Origin: Sphingobacterium allocomposti | GTDB lineage: Bacteria > Bacteroidota > Bacteroidia > Sphingobacteriales > Sphingobacteriaceae | Assembly: GCF_008124885.1 (NCBI RefSeq) | Contig: NZ_VNHX01000021.1 | Location: 21,734 to 85,733 of the forward strand | Length of the DNA: 64,000 nucleotides | Direction of reading: 5' to 3' | In this document: positions 33,875 to 43,368 of the stretch, piece after piece | Layout: each line of letters begins with the position of its first letter | How positions within the stretch are numbered: position 1 is the first letter of the stretch | Notes under the pieces: generated by a model | Seen by the model: the letters and a program-made list of their open reading frames with translations, nothing else | The model's database searches: none | What the model was told of the DNA's origin: nothing | Translations under genes and position numbers: made by a program

Positions 33875-34597
33875 TTAGTTAATTGTGGTTTCGAGCCACA
33901 CCTCCATCGTAGGTCGGTCCTTTCCTGAATTTCCGCGCTTTACGGCGTACGGACTACGTTGCATGGCCGCCCGCGTGCTGGCTGCCTTGGGAAGCTGCAG
34001 TAGTGAAAAACCGTCGTAAATACCTATCTTCAATTGTATCAGCTGGCCACTATCCCGCTGCAACAGCGCTTTGGGCAACACAGCTTCGTAATATAATACA
34101 TCGTCCTCGATCTTGGCAACGGCTTTTACACCATAATGGTTCTGCAGCGATAGTATGCCATCCGGAACCGCACGAAAGCCCCGTGCAAAATAGCCTCGGG
34201 AACGGCTTATTAGTTCACTCTTTACATCCGTGGGAGACCCGAAATCCTGACTTTGTATAGCCCGCTTCACCTCTCTATCCGGATGGGGAAATAGTAACAC
34301 CGCATCCTGCTGATTTTTTCTTTCAGCCAACATGCTAAATAAAATGCCATTTCTGACGGCCGCTAGCTGCAGCGCCGGATCTGCCACCCGGACAGCCACA
34401 TAAAGATTTAAATCATCCTGACCAAGCTGATACGACCAAGGGCCTTCAGGGGCCGCGTCGACCAATGTAGGCCATTCCGACAGATCTCCATCGATAGCTG
34501 AAGGGAGAAATTGTCCGATCTGAAACGGTTGCTTTTTTTGAGCGGACGCCGAAAGAAAACCGAATAAGCATAGTAAACCGACAAAAATCTTTCTCAT
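33875..34597 (-). CDS. Exported protein with DOMON/CBM9-like fold
   Basis: 240 residues with a signal peptide (MRKIFVGLLCLFGFLSASAQ). The segment 'IDGDLSEWPTLVDAAPEGPW' is the typical opening of CBM9-like/DOMON beta-sandwich domains, and 'LNLYVAVRVADPAL' and 'YYEAVLPKALL' continue the pattern. It is first in the operon with the 939-residue barrel, so I infer that the two work together at the cell surface, perhaps as ligand binder and receptor. The ligand is unknown. Confidence 0.7.
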   Translation of the reverse strand: MRKIFVGLLCLFGFLSASAQKKQPFQIGQFLPSAIDGDLSEWPTLVDAAPEGPWSYQLGQDDLNLYVAVRVADPALQLAAVRNGILFSMLAERKNQQDAVLLFPHPDREVKRAIQSQDFGSPTDVKSELISRSRGYFARGFRAVPDGILSLQNHYGVKAVAKIEDDVLYYEAVLPKALLQRDSGQLIQLKIGIYDGFSLLQLPKAASTRAAMQRSPYAVKRGNSGKDRPTMEVWLETTIN

Positions 34598-34761
34598 ATT
34601 CGCTTTCTTGTTTAATTGAGCTGTCTTTTATTTTAATTACAAAGGAAATAAGAAGAAGTGTAAATTAGTGTAAATAGGGTGCAATAACAGATAAGTTACA
34701 TCGATTTTGCCCCTTACGGGCACTAATCGGCAACAAACCGGGCATTAATTGATATTTTTTG

Positions 34762-34769
34762 TAATTTCG
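34762..34769 (+). promoter_or_regulatory. Near-consensus -7 element directly before rnhB
   Basis: TAATTTCG differs from TAnnTTTG at one base and ends 4 nt before the rnhB ATG (34774). If used, the transcript would start at or near the AUG. Confidence 0.35.
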
Positions 34770-34773
34770 TACC

Positions 34774-35370
34774 ATGTTACTTTCTACGTTCCAACATGAG
34801 TTTATCGAAGCTGGCTGTGACGAAGCAGGAAGAGGATGTCTGGCGGGACCGGTATTTGCCGCCGCTGTTATCTTTCCTCCAGACTACCGCAACGCGCTGC
34901 TGAATGATTCTAAACAACTGTCGGAAAAAAAGCGTACCGAGCTCCGCCCGATTATCGAGCGCGAGGCACTGGACTTCGCCGTAGCAAGTGTGTCTGCTGA
35001 AGAGATCGATAAGATAAATATTCTGAACGCCTCTTATTTGGCCATGCATCGGGCGCTTGATAGCTTAAAAACAAAAGCGGCTTACATCATTGTCGATGGA
35101 AATCGCTTCAAGCCGTATCAAAATATCCCGCACCAATGCGTCATAAAGGGCGATGGCAAATACCTCTCGATCGCCGCAGCATCCATATTGGCCAAAACCT
35201 ATCGCGACGAATATATGGATGGTCTGTCAAAAGATTTTCCTCACTACGACTGGTTGTCCAACAAGGGATACCCAACGGTAAAACATCGGAACGCCGTCCT
35301 TGAGTTCGGCATCTCTCCACATCATCGAAAAACTTTCAGGGTTACAGACCCTCAATTGAAACTATTCTAG
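34774..35370 (+). CDS. rnhB: Ribonuclease HII
   Basis: RNase HII removes ribonucleotides from DNA and RNA primers. The 198-residue protein has the catalytic aspartate-glutamate motif '[14 protein letters not shown]', '[13 protein letters not shown]', the aspartate in '[11 protein letters not shown]' and '[15 protein letters not shown]'. Full length. ATG 34774 is the only sensible start. The gene is a single unit. Confidence 0.96.
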   Translation: MLLSTFQHEFIEAGCDEAGRGCLAGPVFAAAVIFPPDYRNALLNDSKQLSEKKRTELRPIIEREALDFAVASVSAEEIDKINILNASYLAMHRALDSLKTKAAYIIVDGNRFKPYQNIPHQCVIKGDGKYLSIAAASILAKTYRDEYMDGLSKDFPHYDWLSNKGYPTVKHRNAVLEFGISPHHRKTFRVTDPQLKLF

Positions 35371-35426
35371 TTAATTGGAAGTGAGAATTTAGATTTGAGT
35401 AGTGAGACGCAAGATCTTGCGTCTCC

Positions 35427-35770
35427 ACAGCTATCTGCCCTTAGCCATTAGCTTCCCTCAACGACTTTACAAAGTAACAACTTCACGCCTTATAGCTATC
35501 TGCCGTAAGCTATCTGCCCTTATTAACTTCACGACTTTACAAATCAACGACTTCACGCCTTATAGCCATCTGCTATCTGCCATTAGCTATCTGCCCTTAT
35601 TAACTTCACGACTTTACAAAATCAACGACTTCACAGTTCATAGCCATCTGCTATCTGCCGTAAGCTATCTGCCCTTATTAACTTCACGCCTTTACAAATC
35701 AACGACTTCACAGTTCATAGCCATCTGCTATCTGCCATAAGCTATCTGCCTTATTAACTTCCCTTCACAC
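35427..35770. repeat. 77-bp tandem repeat array (about 3.3 units plus a partial)
   Basis: Between rnhB and yfhO. CCCTTATTAACTTCACG recurs at about 35517, 35594, 35672 and (one base short) 35749, giving a period of 76-78 bp. Each unit contains CTTTACAAATCAACGACTTC and ATAGCCATCTGCTATCTGCC. A degenerate partial unit lies upstream from about 35427. The same words occur at 5941-6367 and 29315-29640. A continuous open frame at 35402-35740 follows from the repeats and is not a gene. Confidence 0.85.
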
Positions 35771-35772
35771 GG

Positions 35773-38238
35773 CTACCCCTTCTTGGCTTTTCGTTTTAAA
35801 GTAAGCCAGACCGCAACCACCAGACCTCCGATTAGTACGATAGAAGCAATCAACGAAACGATATTGCTGATACGAACCGAGGACGGAGCAAATATAAACT
35901 CTATGGTGTGGTTGCCCCCCGGAATCTGAAGCGCCCTAAGCAGATAGTCCGCGCGGATAATCGGCACTTCCTGACCATCAATGTACGCTTTCCACCCCTT
36001 GTCATAATATACTTCCGAAAAAACCGCAAAAGCATCGTTTGGCGACGTCGACTCATATCTTAATGTGTCGGGATGATAAGAAGTTAGCTTAATTTCCGCA
36101 TTTGCTGGGGCTCCGAGTCGGGAGGCGTTCAACTGGTTTTTAAATTCTTCGTGCACAAAGGCCTCCTTACGCGGATCGAAGCTACTGATCGCCTGCATTT
36201 CCTGGGCGTTATCCTTCACAAAAGTCACCTTATTTACGAACCACGCATTGCCGGCAGCCGTGCTCCTACGTTGGATTTGTTCTGCACCATTCTGCGGATT
36301 ACGCGTAATTAAGTACCTAACATTCAACATATCCAGCACATCTTCGTTTATCGCTCCGTTAAACTGGTGTTCCAGCACCTCTTGGAAGCGCATTAATTTG
36401 GCCGCATGATAACCGCCTATACTTTTGTGAAAATACGATGCCCGTGCGTCGGAGAAAGGATTGGTTGTCAGGTCCATGACCCGATAGCTTGGATCCTTAT
36501 CGAGACGTATCAACTGGTCGACCTCACGCTCAACGACATGCGTCTTGGCGCGCTCTTCCACAAACGAGTCATTGTTTAGATAGCGTTTGTCTACTGCCCA
36601 AAGATCTGCAAGGGTGACAATGCCCAATATAGCGACAAACACCGGTACACTTAGTTTGTTCTTCAGATAGAACCAAACAAGGAGAAATGTGATTGCCACG
36701 ATGAAGAACGAACGATACGCATCGCCTGTTGCAATCGATGTCCTATCTTTAATTAGCGCTTTGGCAAATTCGTTGCCCGCACCTTGATCGCCGAGCTGCT
36801 GACTGATCGACGCGATATAGTCCTGATGTCCGGAATTTTTGAAATCTAAAAACAAGCTTGGCATTAACGCAACCAGCAAACAGAATCCGCCGACGCCCGC
36901 AAAGGTATATAGCACAGTCTTGTGGATGTTCGGAATCTCTTTTCCCCGTAAAAACAGCTCGTTGACCGCCAGTACCGCGAGGAGCGGCATCAGCAGAGCC
37001 GGAATGACCAAAATAGATTCCACCGCTCTGAACTTGTTATACATCGGAAAATAGTCGAAAAACAGGTCAGATACCAATGGGAAGTGGCGTCCGAAAGCTA
37101 AGAAGATACAGAGCGTCGTGGCGCCTACGATCCACCACTTGATACGCCCCTTAACAATGATCAGCCCCAGAACGAACAGGAAACATACGCCGGCTCCGAA
37201 GTACCACGGTCCCGACGTAAACATCTTTTCACCCCAATACGTCGGAATTTGTTGCGCAATCTGCTTCGCCTGTCCCTCTGGAAGACCCATTTTTTTAAAA
37301 AACTTGGCAACCTCCGAGTCTTCTCCCAATACGCCCCCAGATCGTCCACCATAGGCATTAGGGATTAAGAAAGTGATATTCTCGCCGACTCCCTGGCTCC
37401 ACTCATATGCGTATTGCCTATCCAACCCGCTGGAGCTGCCTCCGCCTTCCTCTACCTTCTGGATATTAGCCTTTCCCCGCGTTGTCAGTTTGCTGTATTC
37501 GTAGGTCGGAAACAGCACGGATGCATTCACAAGAACGGCTATAATTACTGCACCAAGCTGAAGAGCCGCCGCCTTTGCAAAATTGCCTAGTTCCTTATTG
37601 CGGATAGCATGATAAAGTTCGATAAATACGTATACCAAGATAGCTATAAACAGGTAGTATGTAATCTGCACGTGGTTCGTGCGGATTTCCATCGCGAGGA
37701 AAAAAGCAAGCAGTGCCGGTCCCCACAAACGGCTGCCCCGGAAACACAGCAACATTGCCCCGATGATAGGAGCCATATAGGCGATAGCATAGGCTTTGTT
37801 CACGTGCCCCGCTTCGATATAAATAAAGTTATACGATGTAAAGGCTAAGGCTACCGCTCCAACCGCAGCAAGCCAAGGCCTAACCCGCAATACAGAAAGC
37901 AGAAAGTAGCCTCCCAGCAGGTACAGCAATACGATATCCGTCGGCACCGGAAAGATCGCCCGTATCCCACGGTTTATATAACTGGTGACGTTGCTTGCGT
38001 GTTCATACCATATCTGATAGGTGGGCATCCCGCCAAACATCGAGTTTGTCCACAGTGGAGCATGTCCATCTTTCGCCCGGTAGTCGAAGAGTTCCTTTTG
38101 ACTTCCTTCCGCCTGAATGACGTCGGACTGAACAAGCGTCTTACCTCCGAAGATCGGCGAAAAATAAAAAAACACCAACACAATAAAGATGGCGATAACT
38201 ATTAAATGCGTCGAGTTTTCCTTAAACCACTGTTTCAT
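35773..38238 (-). CDS. YfhO-family membrane protein
   Basis: 821 residues with about 11-13 membrane helices and large extracytoplasmic loops, a GT-C-like architecture. Signatures are 'GGKTLVQSDVIQAEG', 'WTNSMFGGMPTYQIW' in loop 1 and the C-terminal beta domain with 'VYYDKGWKAYIDGQEVPII' followed by a last membrane helix. YfhO proteins are implicated in adding sugars to lipoteichoic acid or other envelope polymers in Firmicutes; the role in Bacteroidota is unproven. The start is at ATG 38238, with an N-terminal membrane helix at 10-30. Confidence 0.9.
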   Translation of the reverse strand: MKQWFKENSTHLIVIAIFIVLVFFYFSPIFGGKTLVQSDVIQAEGSQKELFDYRAKDGHAPLWTNSMFGGMPTYQIWYEHASNVTSYINRGIRAIFPVPTDIVLLYLLGGYFLLSVLRVRPWLAAVGAVALAFTSYNFIYIEAGHVNKAYAIAYMAPIIGAMLLCFRGSRLWGPALLAFFLAMEIRTNHVQITYYLFIAILVYVFIELYHAIRNKELGNFAKAAALQLGAVIIAVLVNASVLFPTYEYSKLTTRGKANIQKVEEGGGSSSGLDRQYAYEWSQGVGENITFLIPNAYGGRSGGVLGEDSEVAKFFKKMGLPEGQAKQIAQQIPTYWGEKMFTSGPWYFGAGVCFLFVLGLIIVKGRIKWWIVGATTLCIFLAFGRHFPLVSDLFFDYFPMYNKFRAVESILVIPALLMPLLAVLAVNELFLRGKEIPNIHKTVLYTFAGVGGFCLLVALMPSLFLDFKNSGHQDYIASISQQLGDQGAGNEFAKALIKDRTSIATGDAYRSFFIVAITFLLVWFYLKNKLSVPVFVAILGIVTLADLWAVDKRYLNNDSFVEERAKTHVVEREVDQLIRLDKDPSYRVMDLTTNPFSDARASYFHKSIGGYHAAKLMRFQEVLEHQFNGAINEDVLDMLNVRYLITRNPQNGAEQIQRRSTAAGNAWFVNKVTFVKDNAQEMQAISSFDPRKEAFVHEEFKNQLNASRLGAPANAEIKLTSYHPDTLRYESTSPNDAFAVFSEVYYDKGWKAYIDGQEVPIIRADYLLRALQIPGGNHTIEFIFAPSSVRISNIVSLIASIVLIGGLVVAVWLTLKRKAKKG

Positions 38239-38815
38239 ATGTAAATCAATTGTTTATTCTTTAGTATCTATTTCAATATATTCTATCGCGCTTTTTCTCA
38301 ATGGCATTCATGAGCTCGTTTCATGCTGCTTTGGACGGTTTTAATGGCCATATGGAGTGTCCAAATTAATTTGTCCGTAACTTGTTTGCTTCTTCTGGCG
38401 CTCATGCGACTTCTTGGTCGTTTGTGTATATTGACTTTGTCTATTTTCAGTTGCTTCAATGAGCTCACCCCGTTAGGTCTGGCAATCATCGACCTTTCAT
38501 ATCTGTTGTTAACTTAAATATCTGCCTATATATGTTAGCCTCCTTATGCGGCTCCGTTATAGAGAATACAAACACGCTGTAAGCTGTAAAATCAAGCAAC
38601 GATTAGTTATATTAAGTGCCAAAAATATAGAAATGATTTGAGATTATCAGCAAAAATGTGTTAATGTAGAGGGGAATAGGTTGCCGTTAGCGCCGGTAGC
38701 CGGCGGGCAATGACACAGCTCCTGTCCGATGCAAGGCTTGCCGTTCTACGGAGCCTCGTAACTCTCCAGCACGCCTTTCAGGAGTTCACTCCGAAATGGC
38801 ACGGAGCGCGTCTTT
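38239..38815. other. 577-bp intergenic region, ambiguous coding
   Basis: The region holds overlapping small open frames on both strands (see the 63-residue candidate at 38298-38489) and an A/T-rich stretch near 38500-38660. The trkA-proximal part (38680-38810) is GC-rich with short stems (such as GCCGGTAGCCGGC near 38694) but no T tract. No RNA family is recognised. Confidence 0.4.
38298..38489 (-). CDS. Possible small basic protein
   Basis: 63 residues, rich in lysine and arginine ('KQLKIDKVNIHKRPRSRMSA'), with several ATG choices. It lies upstream of yfhO on the same strand with a 60-nt gap. I do not recognise it, and a hydrophobic 64-residue frame overlaps it on the plus strand (38323-38517). 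It could be a fragment or chance frame; low confidence. Confidence 0.2.
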   Translation of the reverse strand: MIARPNGVSSLKQLKIDKVNIHKRPRSRMSARRSKQVTDKLIWTLHMAIKTVQSSMKRAHECH

Positions 38816-39502
38816 TTAATTAGCTTTCTGAATAAGCTTTTTGATATCTCCCAATTCGCCGAACACGACCAGCAGGTCGTCTGCCTGTAACAGCGTATCA
38901 GAGCTGGCAATTCCCGACGCCTCCTTATGTAGCACGGTTTTTCCGTTTACGTTTCTTTCCGTAGACTTAACAGTGGTCAATATGATCACCCTGTATCTAT
39001 TGGTTAAATTTGCCTCTTTCAACGACATACCGACATATTTAGCTGGCACGCGCGTTTCCACTATACTATAACGGTCAGATACCTTAAATGAGTCGATGAT
39101 GTCGATATTGTCCAGACGCATCGCCAAGCGCTCTGCCGCTTCCTCCTCGGGCATGATGTACTCGTCAATCTGCATAGCCTGTAGCACGGTCTTCTGCAGG
39201 TCAGAGACAACGCGGCCAATGATACGTTTCACCTGCAACTGTTTAAGCAGCGCTGTGGTCAGCAGCGATGCGCCTTCATCTTCTCCGATGGCGACGATCA
39301 CCGCATCACTGTCCTTCAACGGAAGCGACATCATAGCCTCGCGGTCGGTGGTATCCATACACACCGTATGCGTGATGCGATCTTTTAGCTGTTCTACGAT
39401 ATTGAGGTCTTTGTCGGCCGCGATCACCTCATGCCCCAGCTCAGTCAGGTGGACAGCAAGTGATTTTCCAAAATGCCCGAGTCCCAAAACGATATACTTC
39501 AT
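38816..39502 (-). CDS. Potassium channel regulatory subunit, TrkA/KtrA-like
   Basis: 228 residues. The N-terminal RCK Rossmann domain has 'YIVLGLGHFGKSLAVHL' and the acidic 'VIAADKD', and the C-terminal RCK_C domain spans about residues 140-228 ('RYSIVETRVPAKYVGMSLKE'). It should gate the membrane subunit encoded just upstream (2-nt gap) by binding nucleotide (ATP/ADP or NAD). Single-RCK length is as in KtrA. Confidence 0.92.
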   Translation of the reverse strand: MKYIVLGLGHFGKSLAVHLTELGHEVIAADKDLNIVEQLKDRITHTVCMDTTDREAMMSLPLKDSDAVIVAIGEDEGASLLTTALLKQLQVKRIIGRVVSDLQKTVLQAMQIDEYIMPEEEAAERLAMRLDNIDIIDSFKVSDRYSIVETRVPAKYVGMSLKEANLTNRYRVIILTTVKSTERNVNGKTVLHKEASGIASSDTLLQADDLLVVFGELGDIKKLIQKAN

Positions 39503-39504
39503 CT

Positions 39505-41283
39505 TTAAAACAAAATCTTCTCTGTGGGATAAATATAGCTTTTATTCCTCGTGTTCTTAATAAAAGCAACAAGTAAAGTCAATGTTCCTACCCGACCGAC
39601 AAACATCGTACAGGCGATGATCATCTTTCCGGTAGAAGACAGCGAGGGCGTCACGCCGAGGCTCAGGCCGCAGGTGGTATACGCCGAGACCGTCTCAAAC
39701 AGGAGATCTTTCATCTGTTTGTCGGGGTCTGCAAAGTTCAGCAATACAAAGCTGAATGTTATGGTAATCACCGACAACAAAATAATGGCAAACGCCTTGT
39801 TGACCGATTCGGCGGCGATACGTCTTCGAAAAATCTCTATAGACTCCTTTCCGCGGGCCAGCGCGAAAATATTCAGTATCGCGAGCGCCACGGTAGTCAC
39901 TTTTACCCCTCCGCCCGTTGAGCCCGGCGACGCACCAATCCACATCAGCGTGACGACCATAATTAAAGTAGGGCTCGCCAAAAACCCCATGTCGACACTA
40001 TTGAAGCCTGCTGAACGGGATGAGTTCGCCATAAAAAAGGATGTCACCCATTCGCCAAAGATCGACGAATCTTTAGTCAATGTGTGCCGCTGTTCCAGCA
40101 AAAAATACGATCCCGTAGCCAGTATAATGACTACCGCATTACATAATAATATAAAACGGGTATTAAAGGTAAACGATCGCGGATGATGAACATATCTTCG
40201 ACGGAGGATAAACTCGTACACGATCCATTTCGCCTTCTGTTTCAGAAAAGTATAGAAATTATATACCGTACCGAAGCCTAGTCCCCCTAAAACGAAGATT
40301 CCTGCTACACACAGCTGAAAGGCGTAGTTAAAGCGATACGCTTCATGCTGTATTCCATCCTGCAGGATAGAAAAACCAGAATTACAGAACGACGATATCG
40401 CGTGAAAAGCCGCGAAGAAAGCCCTGTCGGCAACGGAGTCGAAATGGGCAGCTTCTAACGAAAGGAAAATAAAAACGCCGCCGATCATTTCAAAAAACAG
40501 CGTGATAAAAATGACCGTGAGCAAGGTGGAAATTACTGAGTTAAGCTTGTTCTCGCCTAAAATTTCGCCGAACATCAACTGGTTTTTGTAGGAAAACCCG
40601 CCTGAAAAAAAATAGCCAAAAAAACCGGTAAATGTCATGATCCCGAGCCCTCCCAGCTGTACGAGAATCATGATGACAGCCTGCCCAAAAACAGAAAAGT
40701 TCGTCGATATATCCGTAACGGTCAATCCGGTGATGCATACCGCGCTCGTCGCCATAAACAGAGCATCCACAAAGCTCAGAGGAGCTACCAAGGTCGTGCG
40801 CGGCAACATCAGTAAAAGCGTCCCCAATAAAATCAGTGCGATAAAACTGATGACGAACAGGATCGTCGGATTGAAATAAAAATTATCAAAGAATAGACTG
40901 TTTCTGGAAAGTTCCGAGAAGAACACAATAGCTATCCCCAGATAAATCCATTCCGCTTTCGAAAAGTAAGCATCCGCACTTAAACGCGACAAGCCGATGA
41001 CGACAAAATATCCTATAAGCACCAAGCCCGAAATATGGGCCACGTTGACTTTCCGTTGAGTAAGGATGCCAGCAACCGTCCGGAGCCCTTCTATCACGAA
41101 GAGCAGATAAAACGCCCCGATAACAATCCGTTCCGAAATCTCTGCTACTTCTTTATCCGTAATATAACCGATATGCACGACTACCGCCAATGCGCAGATC
41201 ATGCTCAGATAGAACATGATCTGGTCTACCAACTTCGTTCTATACTTAAATAAAATTCTAAAAAAACTGATAACCGCTTCCAT
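39505..41283 (-). CDS. Potassium uptake membrane subunit, TrkH/KtrB-like
   Basis: 592 residues. The TrkH/KtrB fold has four membrane-pore-membrane units. Selectivity-filter-like segments are visible, such as 'TSAVCITGLTVTD', 'SSFCNSGFS', 'NSSRSAGFNSVD' and 'YTTCGLSLGVT'. The first 140 residues form extra membrane helices before the pore, as in longer TrkH-type proteins of Bacteroidota. It pairs with the RCK protein 2 nt downstream. It is probably a sodium- or proton-coupled potassium importer. Confidence 0.92.
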   Translation of the reverse strand: MEAVISFFRILFKYRTKLVDQIMFYLSMICALAVVVHIGYITDKEVAEISERIVIGAFYLLFVIEGLRTVAGILTQRKVNVAHISGLVLIGYFVVIGLSRLSADAYFSKAEWIYLGIAIVFFSELSRNSLFFDNFYFNPTILFVISFIALILLGTLLLMLPRTTLVAPLSFVDALFMATSAVCITGLTVTDISTNFSVFGQAVIMILVQLGGLGIMTFTGFFGYFFSGGFSYKNQLMFGEILGENKLNSVISTLLTVIFITLFFEMIGGVFIFLSLEAAHFDSVADRAFFAAFHAISSFCNSGFSILQDGIQHEAYRFNYAFQLCVAGIFVLGGLGFGTVYNFYTFLKQKAKWIVYEFILRRRYVHHPRSFTFNTRFILLCNAVVIILATGSYFLLEQRHTLTKDSSIFGEWVTSFFMANSSRSAGFNSVDMGFLASPTLIMVVTLMWIGASPGSTGGGVKVTTVALAILNIFALARGKESIEIFRRRIAAESVNKAFAIILLSVITITFSFVLLNFADPDKQMKDLLFETVSAYTTCGLSLGVTPSLSSTGKMIIACTMFVGRVGTLTLLVAFIKNTRNKSYIYPTEKILF

Positions 41284-41337
41284 GCTCTACAAACTTAAGG
41301 ATAATTTTAGAAGCGGTCCGTAATACAGCGTTTATCA

Positions 41338-43131
41338 TCACTTTTCTACGCCACTCTCCTCCTCATCCTTCTTAAAGAGCTTTTTAATGAAGCTTTTTGT
41401 CTTTTTAACGGTGTTCTCCGTTTCTTCCAGGGTATTCTTGGCCTTCGCTGCAGTCCCCATCAGTTGTGCTTCCCTTTCCTTACTGATGCCGGCAGTCTGC
41501 TTGATTCCGTCCAGCAGGCTTTCCCATAGGTTTTTAAAAAACGTATGTTCCGGTACACGTCGGTGATTAACTTTACCAACATGATACTTCTCGTTCGCAT
41601 CGGGATTGCTGTCATTAATAATTAGCTGGTTAACCAAAAAGGACAACGCACGCTTAGATTTCTTCTGCCCCTGATCGTCAAGCAAGTCTATCTTGAGGTT
41701 ATTGTAGTCGAAACGGAAATCGCCCCAGCTTCGGTGATCCGTACCCTCAATATGAAAACGGACACCGCGGATGTTGCCAGAAGCCACCTGCACATTTAAA
41801 AGCGGGTATAAGACCTTGTTAAAGGCAGGAGCCCCCATAGGCCCTACGCTGCCACTATACGAGTGCGCACCGTTTTTACTCAGCATGTCGAAAGCAAATT
41901 TCGCGTGCAGATTGCCACGATTCATTATCTTTGCCCGAAGATCGGCCCGAAGATACTTGTCGGTTTTTAGGGCGGACGAATCGTTCGTCACGTTGGTCAG
42001 GCGTCCTGACGCTTGGTCGAAAGTGATCGTGCCCTCCCGGTGGAATTTACCGCTCATTTCCCCATAAACAACATCTATATTTTCGACTATCACCGTGTCT
42101 AAACGCACCAGACTTTTAACACGCATAAGCTTCTGGTGCGGCGCTTGGCCAATCTGATTAACGGGAGTCTTGGGAAAACGCTTATCTCCGAACAGATGGA
42201 CAGAACCATCTTTTATCTGCACCTTCTCGGCAATCACCTGCTGGTTTTCGACAAGCTTCTGAAAATCCAGCTTTTCCGCACGTAATGTATCGAAGTGCAG
42301 CGTGGTCATCGTCACATTTTTACCTCTCTTCTTAAAATATGCTGTTCGGTCCATGACCGGCTTGTAGTGTACGTTAGTCAAAAGGATATTCTGATCGCGC
42401 GTGTTAATCTTTAATTCGTCGAATTTCGCCATGTAGAAACCGTCGGAAAACTCGTATGTAAAGCCAGGGACGGCCACCTCAACCAGCTTTGTATAATAAA
42501 AACGTGTGGTATCGGCCAACGACGTCTCATCGATCAGCACGTCGTGCACCCGGATCTGGATATTTTTCAGGGACACATCCGACGACTTCCCTTGGTCGAT
42601 TTTGGTATATTTAAAGGAAACGTCATCCACTTGTATATCTTGGACGTTCACGGAAGTGAGCACATCCTTGAAACTTTCGTACAACGTCTTTCGAGGGGGC
42701 CGCGCCAGCGTATCATTGTAACTATGGTATTTATGTATAACGTGGATATCGGGAGAGTCGAAGCTAATAGATCTTATATTGAGCTTTCTACTTCTCAATA
42801 CGTCTAATATACCGAATCGTTTGATCTTTAGCGATTTCAGGCGTATGTCATACCGATTATCGGGAGCCTTTTGGGCTGTCTCCATCTGCTGGTAGATCAC
42901 GGAATCGGGGACAAGCTTAACATTTGTCAGCGTGACATTGCCCAACGCCAGATTCAAATCCATGTCATCATAAGTTAGCCGGTACAGGCTATCAGAGGAG
43001 TTCTTCACGACCGCTGCTAACTTATCTTCTACAAGCGGTCTCCAGTTCCGGGAAAAATACCATAAAATACCCCCAAGGGCAACGACGATCGATAGAAAAA
43101 TACCGATGACCCATTTCCAAATTGGCTTCAT
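41338..43131 (-). CDS. AsmA-like / DUF748-like envelope protein
   Basis: 597 residues. A single N-terminal membrane helix (about 7-29) anchors a long beta-rich domain made of repeated short strands ('LKSLKIKRFGILDVLRSRKL', 'SVNVQDIQVDDVSF'), typical of AsmA/TamB-type proteins thought to bridge the envelope and move lipids. The C-terminal 60 residues are charged and helical ('KKTKSFIKKLFKKDEEE'). It is upstream of the potassium genes on the same strand (54-nt gap) but probably functionally separate. Confidence 0.75.
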   Translation of the reverse strand: MKPIWKWVIGIFLSIVVALGGILWYFSRNWRPLVEDKLAAVVKNSSDSLYRLTYDDMDLNLALGNVTLTNVKLVPDSVIYQQMETAQKAPDNRYDIRLKSLKIKRFGILDVLRSRKLNIRSISFDSPDIHVIHKYHSYNDTLARPPRKTLYESFKDVLTSVNVQDIQVDDVSFKYTKIDQGKSSDVSLKNIQIRVHDVLIDETSLADTTRFYYTKLVEVAVPGFTYEFSDGFYMAKFDELKINTRDQNILLTNVHYKPVMDRTAYFKKRGKNVTMTTLHFDTLRAEKLDFQKLVENQQVIAEKVQIKDGSVHLFGDKRFPKTPVNQIGQAPHQKLMRVKSLVRLDTVIVENIDVVYGEMSGKFHREGTITFDQASGRLTNVTNDSSALKTDKYLRADLRAKIMNRGNLHAKFAFDMLSKNGAHSYSGSVGPMGAPAFNKVLYPLLNVQVASGNIRGVRFHIEGTDHRSWGDFRFDYNNLKIDLLDDQGQKKSKRALSFLVNQLIINDSNPDANEKYHVGKVNHRRVPEHTFFKNLWESLLDGIKQTAGISKEREAQLMGTAAKAKNTLEETENTVKKTKSFIKKLFKKDEEESGVEK

Positions 43132-43283
43132 ATATTGGCTGTCTATGTGGCGCGATTAGCTTACTAACTCCTTAACTATAAATATGCTTGTCCGTCAACT
43201 ACAGATGATCCACCCCCACTCCCCCGGTGGCCCAAGCGGATATCCATTGCATGAAAGATAAACGTTAAAATAAACACTTTCTG

Positions 43284-43320
43284 AAAAAAGAGAACCGGAC
43301 ACTCCCGTCCGCCCGTTCCT
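43284..43320 (-). terminator. Probable terminator after rsgA
   Basis: On the minus strand GGAAC and CGGAC pair with GTCCG and GTTC around a small loop, with a GGG bulge, followed by TCTTTTTTC. It is 49 nt past the rsgA stop. Nothing else is seen in 43132-43368. Confidence 0.6.
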
Positions 43321-43368
43321 TTTCTCTAAACAAACATCGAGCGATTCTGTTTTTTGGTGTTAAAGAGT

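Noticed and set aside
35402..35740. A 112-codon open frame in the 77-bp array
   Set aside because: It is produced by the tandem repeat itself and has a repetitive nonsense product.
35427..35770. CRISPR array
   Set aside because: The repeat covers almost the whole 77-bp period with no unique spacers, and no cas genes are present.
38323..38517. Hydrophobic 64-residue plus-strand protein
   Set aside because: No promoter, no known family, and it is antisense to another equally weak frame.
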